The notes under the pieces were generated by a model. It saw only the letters and a list, made by a program, of their open reading frames with translations, had not been told where the DNA came from and did not search any database. From CAZHWR01 sp964536085 (GTDB lineage: Bacteria > Bacillota > Clostridia > Oscillospirales > Ruminococcaceae): 48,487 nt of DNA. Where the stretch lies: assembly GCA_964536085.1 (NCBI GenBank), contig CAZHWR010000011.1, positions 1-48,487 of the forward strand. Reading direction: 5' to 3'. Of the stretch, positions 31,975-40,418 are shown in pieces (the stretch's first letter is position 1; each line of letters opens with the position of its first letter). Position numbers and translations under genes: made by a program.

Positions 31975-33888
31975 TTATTCCTCGGTCAATTTCATCCATT
32001 CCTCCAAAAGCGCATCATATTCACCTCGGGTCGCTTCCAGCTTGCTGCAAAGCTCCGACAGCGAACCGTAATCCGCTGCGTTTTCAGGGTCCGCTATTCC
32101 GGCTTCAAGCCGCTTGGTTTCGGCTTCGTTTTCGGCAATAAGCGTTTCCAGCGCTTTTATACGCGCGCGGCGACGAGCCTGCTCACTTCTTTGCTCCTTA
32201 GTTTTGTAAAACGATTTTTGCGATTCAGTCGCAGGCTTTACGGCTTCAGTCCGTACCTCCTGAGCGCTCTCGGACTGAGCTTCTCTTATCTGCTTTTGCG
32301 CAAGATAGTCGTCAAACCCGCCGTCGTAAAAATTCGCCTCGCCGTTTGCAAGCTCGATAATCCTGGTGGGTACTGAATTAAGAAAATACCTGTCGTGCGA
32401 CACAAATATAAGCGTTCCGTCAAACTCGACCATAGCTTTTTCAATCGCTTCCTTACTTATCAGGTCAAGGTGGTTTGTCGGCTCGTCCAGCAAAAGCGTG
32501 TTTGCATTTTGCGCCGAAACTATGGCAAGCCCCAATTTAGCCCGCTCTCCGCCTGAAACCATAGAAACAGTCTTAAAAACATTGTCGTCGGTAATTCCCA
32601 CCGCGCCCAAAAGCGTGCGCACGTCCGACTGGGTACGCGACGGAAAACGGTTGTGAATCTGCTCTTCAAGCGTACCGTCAAAATCAAGATTTTTGTTCTC
32701 TTGGTCGTAATACGCGGCTGAAACATTCATTCCCCATTTAATATGCTTATCATCATTATCCGAGTATACAAGCGCTTTTAAAAGCGTTGATTTGCCCGCG
32801 CCGTTATCACCGATTATAGCCACTTTCTCCGAACGGCGCACCGTGAAGCTTATATCCTCTGCAAGCGTTTTATCCCCCGCGCAAAGCCGCAGATGCTCCA
32901 CCTTTAAAACATCCTTTACAGGCTCTTTGAGATATTTAAATGAAAACCTCGGAGGCTTCACCGCCGCCTTCGGCTTTTTCGGCATTTCGAGCTTTTCAAG
33001 CTGCTTTAAGCGCGATTTCGCCATTTTTGACGTAGACGCCCGTACAATGTTTTTCTGCGCATAATCAAACAGCTGCTCCCGCTTTTGTGAAACCCTGTCG
33101 TACTCCTTTTGCTGATGAGCTGTCCATTCATCCTTTAGCTGCTTGTATTTAGAATAGTTCCCTTTGTATACTTCAATGCGCGCCCCGCTCAAATCCCACA
33201 CGGTCTTTATAAGCTTGTCCAGAAAATATCTGTCATGCGAAACCAAAATAAGCGCTCCTGTGTATCTGCCGAGATAATCCTCCAGCCACATAAGCGTTTT
33301 AAAGTCGAGATGGTTTGTCGGCTCGTCCAAAATCAACAGTTCCGGCTGTTCCAAAAGCAGTTTTGCCAGCGCAAGCCGTGTTTTTTCGCCGCCTGACAGA
33401 CTTTTAATTTCCCTTTGCCACACATTTTCCAAAAAGCCCATCCCGTTTAAAACCGTTTTGATTTTAACATCTATATCATAGCCGCCTAGCTGTTCAAAAT
33501 ATCCAGATATATGAGAATATTCAGCGACCAGACTTTTATACTCGCAGCTTTCCGAATCGAGCGCCGTCATTTTTTCTTCAATGTCCCGCATTTTATTTTG
33601 GACCTTAAAAAGCTCTGAAAATACGCCGCGCATTTCATCCCAAATTGTGTTTTCTCCGCCAAGTCCGCTTCCCTGTTCAAGATACCCGATACTAAGTCCG
33701 CTTTTATACGAGACCTCTCCCTTATCACATCCGAGCTTTTTACATATAATATTAAGAAGCGTTGTTTTTCCCGTTCCGTTTGCGCCCACAAGACCGATGC
33801 GGTCGTTTTCGTTTACCGTAAGGCAAACGTCGTTCAGTATCAGTTCATCAGCAAAGCTTTTTTCAATATTATTAACAGAAAGTATCAT
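31975..33888 (-). CDS. ABC-F family ATPase
   Basis: A 637-residue cytoplasmic protein with two nucleotide-binding domains and no membrane segment. Domain 1: Walker A GANGTGKTT (about 35-43), signature LSGGEKTRL, Walker B LLILDEPTNHLD. A linker rich in Lys/Arg (about 245-320). Domain 2: Walker A GDNGAGKST, signature VSGGERAKL, Walker B LLLDEPTNHLD. A C-terminal coiled coil (about 555-637) as in Uup/YdiF. ABC-F proteins act on the ribosome; whether this one is a housekeeping translation factor or a ribosome-protection resistance factor cannot be told; the Uup/YdiF-like layout favours housekeeping. GAAAGG precedes the ATG; a promoter TTGTAC-17-TATTAT is at 33923-33951. Confidence 0.93.
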   Translation of the reverse strand: MILSVNNIEKSFADELILNDVCLTVNENDRIGLVGANGTGKTTLLNIICKKLGCDKGEVSYKSGLSIGYLEQGSGLGGENTIWDEMRGVFSELFKVQNKMRDIEEKMTALDSESCEYKSLVAEYSHISGYFEQLGGYDIDVKIKTVLNGMGFLENVWQREIKSLSGGEKTRLALAKLLLEQPELLILDEPTNHLDFKTLMWLEDYLGRYTGALILVSHDRYFLDKLIKTVWDLSGARIEVYKGNYSKYKQLKDEWTAHQQKEYDRVSQKREQLFDYAQKNIVRASTSKMAKSRLKQLEKLEMPKKPKAAVKPPRFSFKYLKEPVKDVLKVEHLRLCAGDKTLAEDISFTVRRSEKVAIIGDNGAGKSTLLKALVYSDNDDKHIKWGMNVSAAYYDQENKNLDFDGTLEEQIHNRFPSRTQSDVRTLLGAVGITDDNVFKTVSMVSGGERAKLGLAIVSAQNANTLLLDEPTNHLDLISKEAIEKAMVEFDGTLIFVSHDRYFLNSVPTRIIELANGEANFYDGGFDDYLAQKQIREAQSESAQEVRTEAVKPATESQKSFYKTKEQRSEQARRRARIKALETLIAENEAETKRLEAGIADPENAADYGSLSELCSKLEATRGEYDALLEEWMKLTEE

Positions 33889-33922
33889 CGTTCTGCCTTT
33901 CAGAAATAAGTTGTCTTAAATT

Positions 33923-33951
33923 ATAATATAAAATTTTTTGAATTTGTACAA
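33923..33951 (-). promoter_or_regulatory. Promoter of the ABC-F gene
   Basis: On the minus strand: TTGTAC (33946-33951), 17 bases, TATTAT (33923-33928), 35 bases before the start codon. Confidence 0.6.
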
Positions 33952-34026
33952 GTACCTTTAAAATATAATTTACCCTAACAGATACAAGATGCAAGAAGCA
34001 AGAATAAAACAGAAAGGTCGATTTTT

Positions 34027-34791
34027 ATGAAAACCTTTGTGATAAAGCTACAGACCGCAAAAATAGCCGTTTTTTCAGCAGGGCTTGCAATACTGCTCGC
34101 CACGGCGTTCACTGTGGGAGTTAAAACAAATGCACAGGATAAAATATATCCGATATACGGCGTGAACACCGAAAAACCGTATGTCGCGCTGACGTTCGAC
34201 TGCGCGTGGGAGGACTCCGATCTTGATGAAATTTCAGAAATCCTTACGCAAAATGGAATACCGGCGACATTCTTTGTCACGGGAAAATTTGCCGAAAACT
34301 ATCCCGACAAAATCAAGGCGCTTCACGAATCAGGGCACGAAATCGGCAATCATTCAAATACCCATCCGCATGTCGCTTCGCTTTCAAAAAGCGAGCTAAT
34401 TAAAGACACTAATGAGTCCGGCGAAGCGATAAAAAAAGCCATAGGCGAATATCCAAAGCTGTACCGCGCGCCGTACGGCGAATACGATAATGAAATGCTC
34501 AAAACGCTTCAGGAGCTTTTGCTGTCGGTTATTCAATGGGACTGCGATTCATGCGACTGGAAGCCTGAGGCAACTGTTGAATCTATTTGCCAAAGAGTTT
34601 TTAAAAATCTGCAAAACGGCAGTATCATGCTGTTTCATGTGGATTCAAAATCCAAAATGACAGCGAGCGCTCTTAAGGAAATCATTCCTCAAATCAAAAA
34701 CAGCGGATACGAATTCAAGCTCGTATCTGAAATTATTTTCGACAAGCCCTATACCACTGATAACACGGGAAGAATCACCAAAATAAACTAA
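34027..34791 (+). CDS. Polysaccharide deacetylase, PdaB-like
   Basis: A 254-residue protein with an N-terminal membrane anchor or signal (residues 11-31) and a NodB-homology domain (about 50-225). Metal-binding and catalytic motifs are TFDCAW (about 56), HSNTHPH (about 109) and RAPYGEYD (about 142), with the late motif LFHVD (about 201). It should remove acetyl groups from peptidoglycan or another N-acetylated glycan outside the membrane. In Clostridia and Bacilli this group includes the sporulation protein PdaB, so a link to spore cortex is possible. GAAAGG is about nine bases before the ATG. Confidence 0.88.
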   Translation: MKTFVIKLQTAKIAVFSAGLAILLATAFTVGVKTNAQDKIYPIYGVNTEKPYVALTFDCAWEDSDLDEISEILTQNGIPATFFVTGKFAENYPDKIKALHESGHEIGNHSNTHPHVASLSKSELIKDTNESGEAIKKAIGEYPKLYRAPYGEYDNEMLKTLQELLLSVIQWDCDSCDWKPEATVESICQRVFKNLQNGSIMLFHVDSKSKMTASALKEIIPQIKNSGYEFKLVSEIIFDKPYTTDNTGRITKIN

Positions 34792-34824
34792 ATATGCGAA
34801 AAAATTACAAAAAAGTCACTATTA

Positions 34825-34853
34825 TTGAACAAAAATTAATAGTGTGGTATAAT
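34825..34853 (+). promoter_or_regulatory. Promoter ahead of the glycosyltransferase operon leader
   Basis: TTGAAC (34825-34830), 17 bases, TATAAT (34848-34853). The first good start codon is nearly 300 bases downstream. Confidence 0.75.
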
Positions 34854-34859
34854 AATCGC

Positions 34860-35148
34860 AAAGTAGTTGTTGCACAGCTTTTTTAATACGCACTCCACCG
34901 CATTTCAGCAATCGGCATGATGGTTTATCTATACCATGCGGTTATTTGCTCAATGCTGTGATCAACGCAGATGACTTAAAACCAAATCAAGCTCCTGTGG
35001 GTTCCGACTGTATAAACAGAAGAAACACCTGATATGCGGCGCTTTGCGCCAAAACAAAATTATAGCTTGAAAACAAACGTTATTCAAGCTTGCCGTGCTT
35101 TGACATTTCAGTCAAAACACAGCATTTGTGAAAAGGATGAGCATAATC
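34860..35148 (+). promoter_or_regulatory. Long structured 5' leader of the glycosyltransferase operon
   Basis: About 290 bases without a convincing gene. Inverted repeats include CAGCA (34905-34909) with TGCTG around a bulged GCATG/CATGC stem (to about 34968), GGCGC-TTT-GCGCC (35038-35050), AGCTTGAA/TTCAAGCT (around 35066-35091) and TTTGAC/GTCAAA (around 35099-35117). I could not match it to c-di-GMP, T-box, cobalamin or other riboswitch cores by eye. It could be a cis-regulatory RNA, a separate small RNA, or simply a long leader. A short ORF from 35034 has no ribosome binding site. Confidence 0.4.
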
Positions 35149-36285
35149 ATGCGAAAACGTTTAGGAAAGAACACCCAAAATTCAAAGCAGGTAATCAACA
35201 TGCGGTCGACTGCCAATACAGTTAAGGGTCAAGGCGTCGGCTCCGCATATGACGAACAGGTATCGCTTTGCAAAAAATATCTTTCGAATAAATATATCAT
35301 CCGCGAAAACTCAGACAGCTTTGCGGATATAACCCATTTTCACACATTTAACCTTACATATTATTTTTCTTTGCCGTGGGTTAAGCATATGGGTGTCTGT
35401 ATAGGGTACGTTCATTGCCTTCCGGAAACCATCGACAACAGCCTTCACCTTCCGAAGCTTTCGAGACGGGTTTTTTACAGATATTTGATAGCGTTTTACA
35501 AATCAATGGATTATCTTGTGACCGTAAATCCTTATTTTATTAAAAAGCTTGAGGACTACGGCATCTCCCGCGAAAAGATATACTATATCCCGAACTACGT
35601 CAGCGATGCCGAATTTCACCCTGTTTCCGAAAGTAAAAAACAAAAGCTGCGCATAAAATACGGCGTTGAAAATAAATTTACCGTTATGTGCGCGGGGCAG
35701 CTTCAAACCCGAAAAGGGATTTTTGATTTCATAGAATGTGCAAAAGCCCTGCCGGATGTGCAGTTTATTTGGGCGGGAGGATTCTCGTTCGGCAAAATCA
35801 CCGACGGCTACGAAAAAATCAAAAAGCTTGTAAAGAATCCGCCCAAAAACGTTAAATTTCCGGGCATAATAGACCGCGAGCATATGAATGAAATCTACAA
35901 TATTTCCGACGTTATGTTTTTGCCGTCTTATGAAGAACTCTTTCCGATGACCGTGCTTGAAGCAATGTGCTGCGGAAAACCCATTTTGCTCCGCGATCTC
36001 GACATTTATAAAAATATTCTTTTTGATTTTTATCTCAAGGGCGATAGTGTCGACAGTTTTGTAAAGCAACTCCAAGCGCTTCAAGGCTCGGAAGAATACT
36101 ATTCAAACGCTTCAAGAATGTCCGCAAAAGGTCACAATTATTACAACGAGAATCACATAGCCTCTATGTGGAACAAATTATACACCGACGTTTTGAATGA
36201 AAAGCTTCCGCTTAGATTTAAGCGCCAACAGCGTTTTTTAAAGCGTGCCGGTAAAAAATCAAGGAGCAAAAACGAAGCCCTATGA
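35149..36285 (+). CDS. GT4-family glycosyltransferase, probably glycolipid-forming
   Basis: A 378-residue GT-B enzyme. TVKGQGVGSAYDEQV near the N-terminus is typical of the diacylglycerol glucosyltransferase-like GT4 group (mono-glucosyl-diacylglycerol synthases), with acceptor-side Rossmann domain to about residue 175 and GT1-type donor domain after it. The E-x7-E motif is EELFPMTVLE near residue 263, and MCAGQLQTRKG near residue 185 binds the nucleotide-sugar. No transmembrane helix; a basic C-terminus (about 350-378) could bind membranes. Start uncertain: 35149 has AAAAGGA 11 bases upstream; 35200 fits the family N-terminus better but has no ribosome binding site. Overlaps the next gene by four bases. 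Confidence 0.8.
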   Translation: MRKRLGKNTQNSKQVINMRSTANTVKGQGVGSAYDEQVSLCKKYLSNKYIIRENSDSFADITHFHTFNLTYYFSLPWVKHMGVCIGYVHCLPETIDNSLHLPKLSRRVFYRYLIAFYKSMDYLVTVNPYFIKKLEDYGISREKIYYIPNYVSDAEFHPVSESKKQKLRIKYGVENKFTVMCAGQLQTRKGIFDFIECAKALPDVQFIWAGGFSFGKITDGYEKIKKLVKNPPKNVKFPGIIDREHMNEIYNISDVMFLPSYEELFPMTVLEAMCCGKPILLRDLDIYKNILFDFYLKGDSVDSFVKQLQALQGSEEYYSNASRMSAKGHNYYNENHIASMWNKLYTDVLNEKLPLRFKRQQRFLKRAGKKSRSKNEAL

Positions 36286-37289
36286 AACACAAAAAGCTGA
36301 ATATTGCTTTTATTGTTACAGCATTTGCAGCACTGATAGCATATGTCGTCTGCACAGAGGGAATTGAAAATATCATTCACGGTTTAAAAGCAACGAATCC
36401 ATTCATTTTAGCCGCGGCTTTCGGACTGATAATCATTTACTGGTTTTTGGAGGGCGCTGTTCTGCATACAATAATAAAAGTATTCTGCCCTGAGCAAAAA
36501 TTCAGGAACACTTTCCGCACCTCAATGATAGGACAGTTTTTCAACTGCGTCACGCCGTTTGCAAGCGGCGGTCAGCCTATGCAGGCGTACAGCCTTTTAA
36601 AATCCGGCGTACCGCTCGGAGTATCCACCTGCTCGCTGCTGATAAAATTCATCATCTACCAGGTCACATTAACGCTTTATTCCATTGCGGCGATAGTATT
36701 AAAATTCAGTTATTTTGCCGGAAAGATACAGGGATTTAAATACATGATCCTGCTGGGATTCGCCGTGAACACTGCGGTCGTTCTTGCCCTGCTTTCCGTA
36801 TTCTTTTTCAGGAATTTCACTTCAAGATGCGCACATTTTATTATCCGCTTGCTCTGCAAAATAAAAATCGTCAAAAATCCAGATGCGGCCTGTGAAAAAA
36901 TCGACAGGGAAATCATCGGATTCTATGAATCCTTCACAGTACTGAAAAGTCATCTGCCGCTCGTTTTAAAATGTACTCTGCTCAGTGCAGTACAGCTTAC
37001 GATATTTTTTATGATACCTTATATCCTGTCGTTTGCATTCGGGATTTTCGGACTTTCTCCCGTCAACTTAATAAGCGCCCAGGCGTTTGTTACAATGGTG
37101 TCATCGTTTGTTCCGCTTCCGGGCGGCGCGGGCGGCGCAGAGCTGAGCTTTTATTTTATGTTTGAAATGTTTTTCCGTAAATTCGTTTCAATCGCCATGC
37201 TTCTGTGGCGGTTTATAACCTTTTATTTTCCGATTGGAATCGGTATATTTTACGTATTCAGCTATAAGAAAAAGGAAGTTATAAAATGA
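36282..37289 (+). CDS. LPG-synthase-like flippase-domain membrane protein
   Basis: A 335-residue protein with seven or eight predicted membrane segments, of the lysylphosphatidylglycerol synthetase TM (UPF0104/AglD-like) family. CVTPFASGGQPMQAY (about 88-102) and VPLPGGAGGAELSF (about 270) are the family hallmarks. Members are usually lipid flippases or paired with membrane-lipid glycosyltransferases. Its first four bases overlap the stop of the glycosyltransferase gene and its end overlaps the lipoprotein gene by four, so the three proteins are probably made together; a role in moving the glycolipid made by the first gene is inferred. Confidence 0.87.
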   Translation: MKHKKLNIAFIVTAFAALIAYVVCTEGIENIIHGLKATNPFILAAAFGLIIIYWFLEGAVLHTIIKVFCPEQKFRNTFRTSMIGQFFNCVTPFASGGQPMQAYSLLKSGVPLGVSTCSLLIKFIIYQVTLTLYSIAAIVLKFSYFAGKIQGFKYMILLGFAVNTAVVLALLSVFFFRNFTSRCAHFIIRLLCKIKIVKNPDAACEKIDREIIGFYESFTVLKSHLPLVLKCTLLSAVQLTIFFMIPYILSFAFGIFGLSPVNLISAQAFVTMVSSFVPLPGGAGGAELSFYFMFEMFFRKFVSIAMLLWRFITFYFPIGIGIFYVFSYKKKEVIK

Positions 37290-37717
37290 AAAAACCGATA
37301 ACCATTATTCTCCCTGTAATTATTAGTGCATTGGCTTTGACATCATGCAACAGTCACTCGCCGCTTCTAACCGATTTGGGAACCCAGCTTTCCGATATTT
37401 CCGAGCTTATATTAACAGACAGCGACGGAAACGATATTACTGTGACCGATTCCGCCGACATTGCACGGATCGGTGAATATAAAAAATCGGAAAAGCTTCC
37501 CGAAGACCGCGAGCCCGAGGTTTTCGACAATACAAATTTTACTCTTTGCACAGTCATAACAAATACACATCAGGAAATTGCTTTTTATATATGGAACACT
37601 GGCGAGATAATCTGCACGCTCGGCGAAGAGCTTGACAGTGAATATTATATCTATACCACCGAGGGTGAACCGGTCGATTCAGAATACGTCGAAGATATGT
37701 TCTATAAATACAAATAG
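37286..37717 (+). CDS. Small hypothetical lipoprotein
   Basis: A 143-residue protein with a lipoprotein signal peptide ending in lipobox LTSC (Cys at residue 21). The mature part is acidic and strand-rich (ELILTDSDGNDITV, CTVITNTHQEIAFYIWNTGEIICTL) and has no recognised domain. It is translationally coupled to the flippase-like gene by a 4-base overlap, so it likely serves the same membrane-lipid or cell-envelope process at the outer face of the membrane. Confidence 0.75.
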   Translation: MKKPITIILPVIISALALTSCNSHSPLLTDLGTQLSDISELILTDSDGNDITVTDSADIARIGEYKKSEKLPEDREPEVFDNTNFTLCTVITNTHQEIAFYIWNTGEIICTLGEELDSEYYIYTTEGEPVDSEYVEDMFYKYK

Positions 37718-37743
37718 ATACCGGCTGAATCATTTCAATGTGC

Positions 37744-37780
37744 AAAACAAGACCTCTTTTTAAAAGAGGTCTTGTTTTAT
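37744..37780 (+). terminator. Terminator of the glycosyltransferase operon
   Basis: Nearly perfect inverted repeat AAAACAAGACCTC / GAGGTCTTGTTTT (37744-37778), ending in TTTTAT, directly after the lipoprotein gene. Confidence 0.85.
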
Positions 37781-37781
37781 A

Positions 37782-37817
37782 AAAAATCCCCTGCTTATAT
37801 AAGCGGGGGATTTTTAT
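37782..37817 (-). terminator. Terminator of the PEPCK gene
   Basis: Hairpin ATCCCC-T-GCTT-ATAT-AAGC-G-GGGGAT flanked by A5 and T5, thus able to work on both strands, 24 bases after the pckG stop. Confidence 0.85.
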
Positions 37818-37840
37818 CATTTAATCCAAATCGTCGGCAA

Positions 37841-39610
37841 TTAACCAAGTCTTTTTTCCAAAGCGTCAAGCTCGTCTGAAAGCTCTTTGGGAAGTCTGTC
37901 GCCAAACTGAGCGTAGAACTCGCGGATTCCCTTTGCTTCCTCTTTCCAAAGGCCTTTATCAACCGTGAGCAGTTCCTTGATAACATCAACCGAGATGTCA
38001 AGACCGTCGATATTGATGTCCTCAGGCTTAGGCTCATAGCCGATAGGAGTCTCAACAGCGTCTACTTCGCCGTCGCAGCGGGCAAGTATCCACATGAGAA
38101 CACGCATATTATCGCCGAAGCCGGGCCAGATGAAATGACCCTCGTCGTCGGTTCTGAACCAGTTGACATTAAATATCTTAGGAGCTTTATCTCCGATTTT
38201 TGCACCCATCTCGATCCAGTGTGCAAAATAATCGCCCATGTTATATCCGCAGAACGGACGCATAGCCATCGGATCGCGGCGGACAACGCCTACTGCGCCG
38301 GTTGCGGCGGCAGTTGTTTCAGAAGCCATTGTAGATCCAACAAAAACACCGTGGTTCCAGTCGAACGATTGATATACCAACGGAGCGGTTTTAGCGCGGC
38401 GTCCGCCGAATATCATAGCAGAGATCGGAACACCCTCGGGGTTGTTAAATTCGGGAGAAATGCAGGGGCAGTTCTGAGCAGGAGCAGTAAATCTGGAATT
38501 CGGATGAGCGCCCTTTTCTTCGCTCTGCTTGCCGTTCCACGGATTGCCCTTCCAGTCAACAGCATTTTCGGGGGGATTCTTGTCAAGTCCTTCCCACCAA
38601 ACGGTATTATCTTCCAGATTATGTGCAACGTTTGTAAATATAGTGTTCTTTTTGGTGGATTCCAAAGCGTTGAAGTTGGATTTAGCGTTTGTTCCGGGAG
38701 CTACTCCGAAGAATCCGTTTTCAGGATTGATAGCGTAAAGTCTGCCGTCTTTTCCAGGCTTGAGCCACGCAATATCGTCTCCTACTGTCCAAACCTTGTA
38801 GCCCTGCTTTTTGTAAACCTCAGGCGGAATAAGCATTGCAAGATTGGTCTTTCCGCAGGCGGACGGGAACGCCGCAGTGATGTATTTGACCTCGCCCTGC
38901 GGATTCTCAATGCCCAAAATAAGCATGTGCTCAGCCATCCAGCCTTCATTTTTACCCTGATAAGAAGCGATTCTCAAAGCAAAGCATTTTTTGCCGAGAA
39001 GAACGTTTCCGCCGTAAGCCGAGTTTATAGACCAAATAGTGTTATCCTGCGGGAAGTGAACGATATAACGTTTTTCAGGGTCGATGTCCGCTTTTGAATG
39101 AAGTCCGCGAACAAAGTCGTCGGAAACGTCGCCTAAGTTTTCAAAAGCCGCTTTGCCCATGCGGGTCATGATGTCCATATTGAGAACAACATAAATAGAA
39201 TCTGTAAGCTCAACGCCGACTTTTGCCAAAGGCGAGCCTATAGGGCCCATTGAATAAGGAATAACGTACATTGTGCGGCCTTTCATAACGCCGTCGTACA
39301 TCGGGGTAAGCTTCGCATACATTTCTTCAGGATCGCACCAGTTGTTGATAGGACCTGCTTCTTCTTTAGTGTTTGTGCATATAAAGGTTCTGTCTTCAAC
39401 ACGGGCAACGTCGTTCGGTAACGTTCTGTGCAAAAGACAACCCGGAAGCTTTTCTTCGTTGAGCGCTTCCATTTCACCGGAAGCTATCGCCTGAGCTCTT
39501 AAATCAGTCAGCTGTTCGTCGCTTCCGTCGATCCAAACCACTTCATCGGGCTTGCAAAGAGCGACCATTTCGTCGACCCAGCTGAGAACATTTTTGTTGT
39601 TTGTGAGCAT
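37841..39610 (-). CDS. pckG: Phosphoenolpyruvate carboxykinase (GTP)
   Basis: A 589-residue GTP-type PEPCK, interconverting oxaloacetate and PEP. The kinase-1a/P-loop FPSACGKTNLAM is near residue 255; VGDDIAWLKPG near residue 285 gives the metal-binding Asp; KTAPLVYQSFDWNHGV near residue 405 and FGDNMRVLMWIL near 505 are also typical of the GTP class and not of the ATP class. In fermenting Clostridia it often runs in the carboxylating direction. GAAAGGAG is about nine bases upstream. Its promoter is TTGACT-18-TATAAT at 39690-39719, with a Rex-like operator further upstream. Confidence 0.96.
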   Translation of the reverse strand: MLTNNKNVLSWVDEMVALCKPDEVVWIDGSDEQLTDLRAQAIASGEMEALNEEKLPGCLLHRTLPNDVARVEDRTFICTNTKEEAGPINNWCDPEEMYAKLTPMYDGVMKGRTMYVIPYSMGPIGSPLAKVGVELTDSIYVVLNMDIMTRMGKAAFENLGDVSDDFVRGLHSKADIDPEKRYIVHFPQDNTIWSINSAYGGNVLLGKKCFALRIASYQGKNEGWMAEHMLILGIENPQGEVKYITAAFPSACGKTNLAMLIPPEVYKKQGYKVWTVGDDIAWLKPGKDGRLYAINPENGFFGVAPGTNAKSNFNALESTKKNTIFTNVAHNLEDNTVWWEGLDKNPPENAVDWKGNPWNGKQSEEKGAHPNSRFTAPAQNCPCISPEFNNPEGVPISAMIFGGRRAKTAPLVYQSFDWNHGVFVGSTMASETTAAATGAVGVVRRDPMAMRPFCGYNMGDYFAHWIEMGAKIGDKAPKIFNVNWFRTDDEGHFIWPGFGDNMRVLMWILARCDGEVDAVETPIGYEPKPEDINIDGLDISVDVIKELLTVDKGLWKEEAKGIREFYAQFGDRLPKELSDELDALEKRLG

Positions 39611-39689
39611 AATTTGCTTCTCCTTTCAAGTGACCATGCAAAGCTGACGCCCTGCCGCAGCCGAAAATATTAAAATTTTCACCGATATC

Positions 39690-39719
39690 ATTATAGTTTA
39701 CCCAGCCCCGCAAAGTCAA
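39690..39719 (-). promoter_or_regulatory. Promoter of pckG
   Basis: On the minus strand: TTGACT (39714-39719), 18 bases, TATAAT (39690-39695), 80 bases upstream of the start codon. Confidence 0.75.
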
Positions 39720-39768
39720 TGTATAAAACATAGAAACAAATCCTTTTTCCCGCCATTTTTTGGTCATG

Positions 39769-39786
39769 TTGTTAAGGTTTTAACAA
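39769..39786. promoter_or_regulatory. Perfect Rex-type operator upstream of pckG
   Basis: TTGTTAA-GGTT-TTAACAA, an 18-bp palindrome with the exact architecture of the clostridial Rex (NADH-sensing repressor) site TTGTTAANNNNTTAACAA. It sits 50 bases upstream of the pckG -35 element, between pckG and the 3' end of the XRE gene, so pckG is the only downstream target. The rex gene is not in the window. Confidence 0.65.
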
Positions 39787-39899
39787 AGTGTTAAGAGGAT
39801 AAAAATAAGATTTTAAACGCATGGATTTGCAAGACAAGAAAAAATATCCTGCATTTGGGCGAAAATCGCGCCTCGCTAAAAAGGAGTACAACTTTGTGG

Positions 39900-40244
39900 C
39901 TACAGTCCCCGCTTTTCGTCTCTTTGTTGTAAAATCAAAGCAATAATTTCCTCAATCAGTCTTCTTTCTTTTGGCGTGCATAGTCTTATTTTTTCTTCAA
40001 TTTCATGATACATATAGGTATCCGACGCGACAGATACACCAAGCAGCAAATCATTCGGTGTGATTGCAAGTGCTTCGCACAGCTTAATCAGCGTTTCTAA
40101 ACTCGGTATGGAGCGATTGTTTTCAATATTGGATATATAATTGTTTGCAAGACCGGTTTGTTCCGCCAGCTTTTCCTGTGTCAATCCTTTGGCTTTGCGC
40201 GCTTTTGCCAAACGTTTTCCAAGCAAAGTGTAATCCAAGCGCAT
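39900..40244 (-). CDS. XRE-family helix-turn-helix transcriptional regulator
   Basis: A 114-residue protein with a Cro/C1-type HTH at residues 7-62 (GKRLAKARKAKGLTQEKLAEQTGLA...IENNRSIPSLETLIKLCEAL). The C-terminal half is predicted helical (EEKIRLCTPKERRLIEEIIALILQQ), likely for dimer formation. I placed the start at ATG 40244, with AAGGAG nine bases upstream; in-frame codons at 40253 and 40265 overlap that site. It is divergent from the secreted protein gene, with a perfect 16-bp palindrome between them that may be its operator. Confidence 0.88.
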   Translation of the reverse strand: MRLDYTLLGKRLAKARKAKGLTQEKLAEQTGLANNYISNIENNRSIPSLETLIKLCEALAITPNDLLLGVSVASDTYMYHEIEEKIRLCTPKERRLIEEIIALILQQRDEKRGL

Positions 40245-40306
40245 ATATATCATCGCTCCTTCCACTTTAAGTTTAACGAAATCGCTTGCTATATTTAAGT
40301 AATTAA

Positions 40307-40322
40307 AAGTGTAATTACACTT
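40307..40322. promoter_or_regulatory. Palindromic operator between XRE regulator and secreted protein gene
   Basis: AAGTGTAATTACACTT is a perfect 16-bp palindrome in the divergent spacer. It overlaps the first bases of the -35 element of the secreted protein gene and lies upstream of the XRE gene, so it could control both. Binding by the adjacent XRE protein is inferred from position. Confidence 0.6.
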
Positions 40323-40349
40323 GACAATATAATTATTGACTGCTAAAAT
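40321..40349 (+). promoter_or_regulatory. Promoter of the secreted Ig-like protein gene
   Basis: TTGACA (40321-40326), 17 bases, TAAAAT (40344-40349). Confidence 0.8.
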
Positions 40350-40418
40350 AAGATTAACAGCAAAGCAATTATAAGAATTTACTAGTTTTGTTGATTCTAT
40401 TTATAAGGAGAAAATCTA

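Noticed and set aside
34860..35148. T-box or c-di-GMP riboswitch before the glycosyltransferase gene
   Set aside because: No T-box bulge motif (TGGNACCGCG-like) followed by a terminator/antiterminator, and no c-di-GMP core could be found.
35034..35225. 63-codon ORF in the glycosyltransferase leader
   Set aside because: It starts within the GGCGC hairpin, has no ribosome binding site and overlaps the start of the glycosyltransferase in another frame.
39821..39946. 41-codon plus-strand ORF upstream of pckG overlapping the XRE gene end
   Set aside because: No ribosome binding site, and it is antisense to the end of the XRE coding region.
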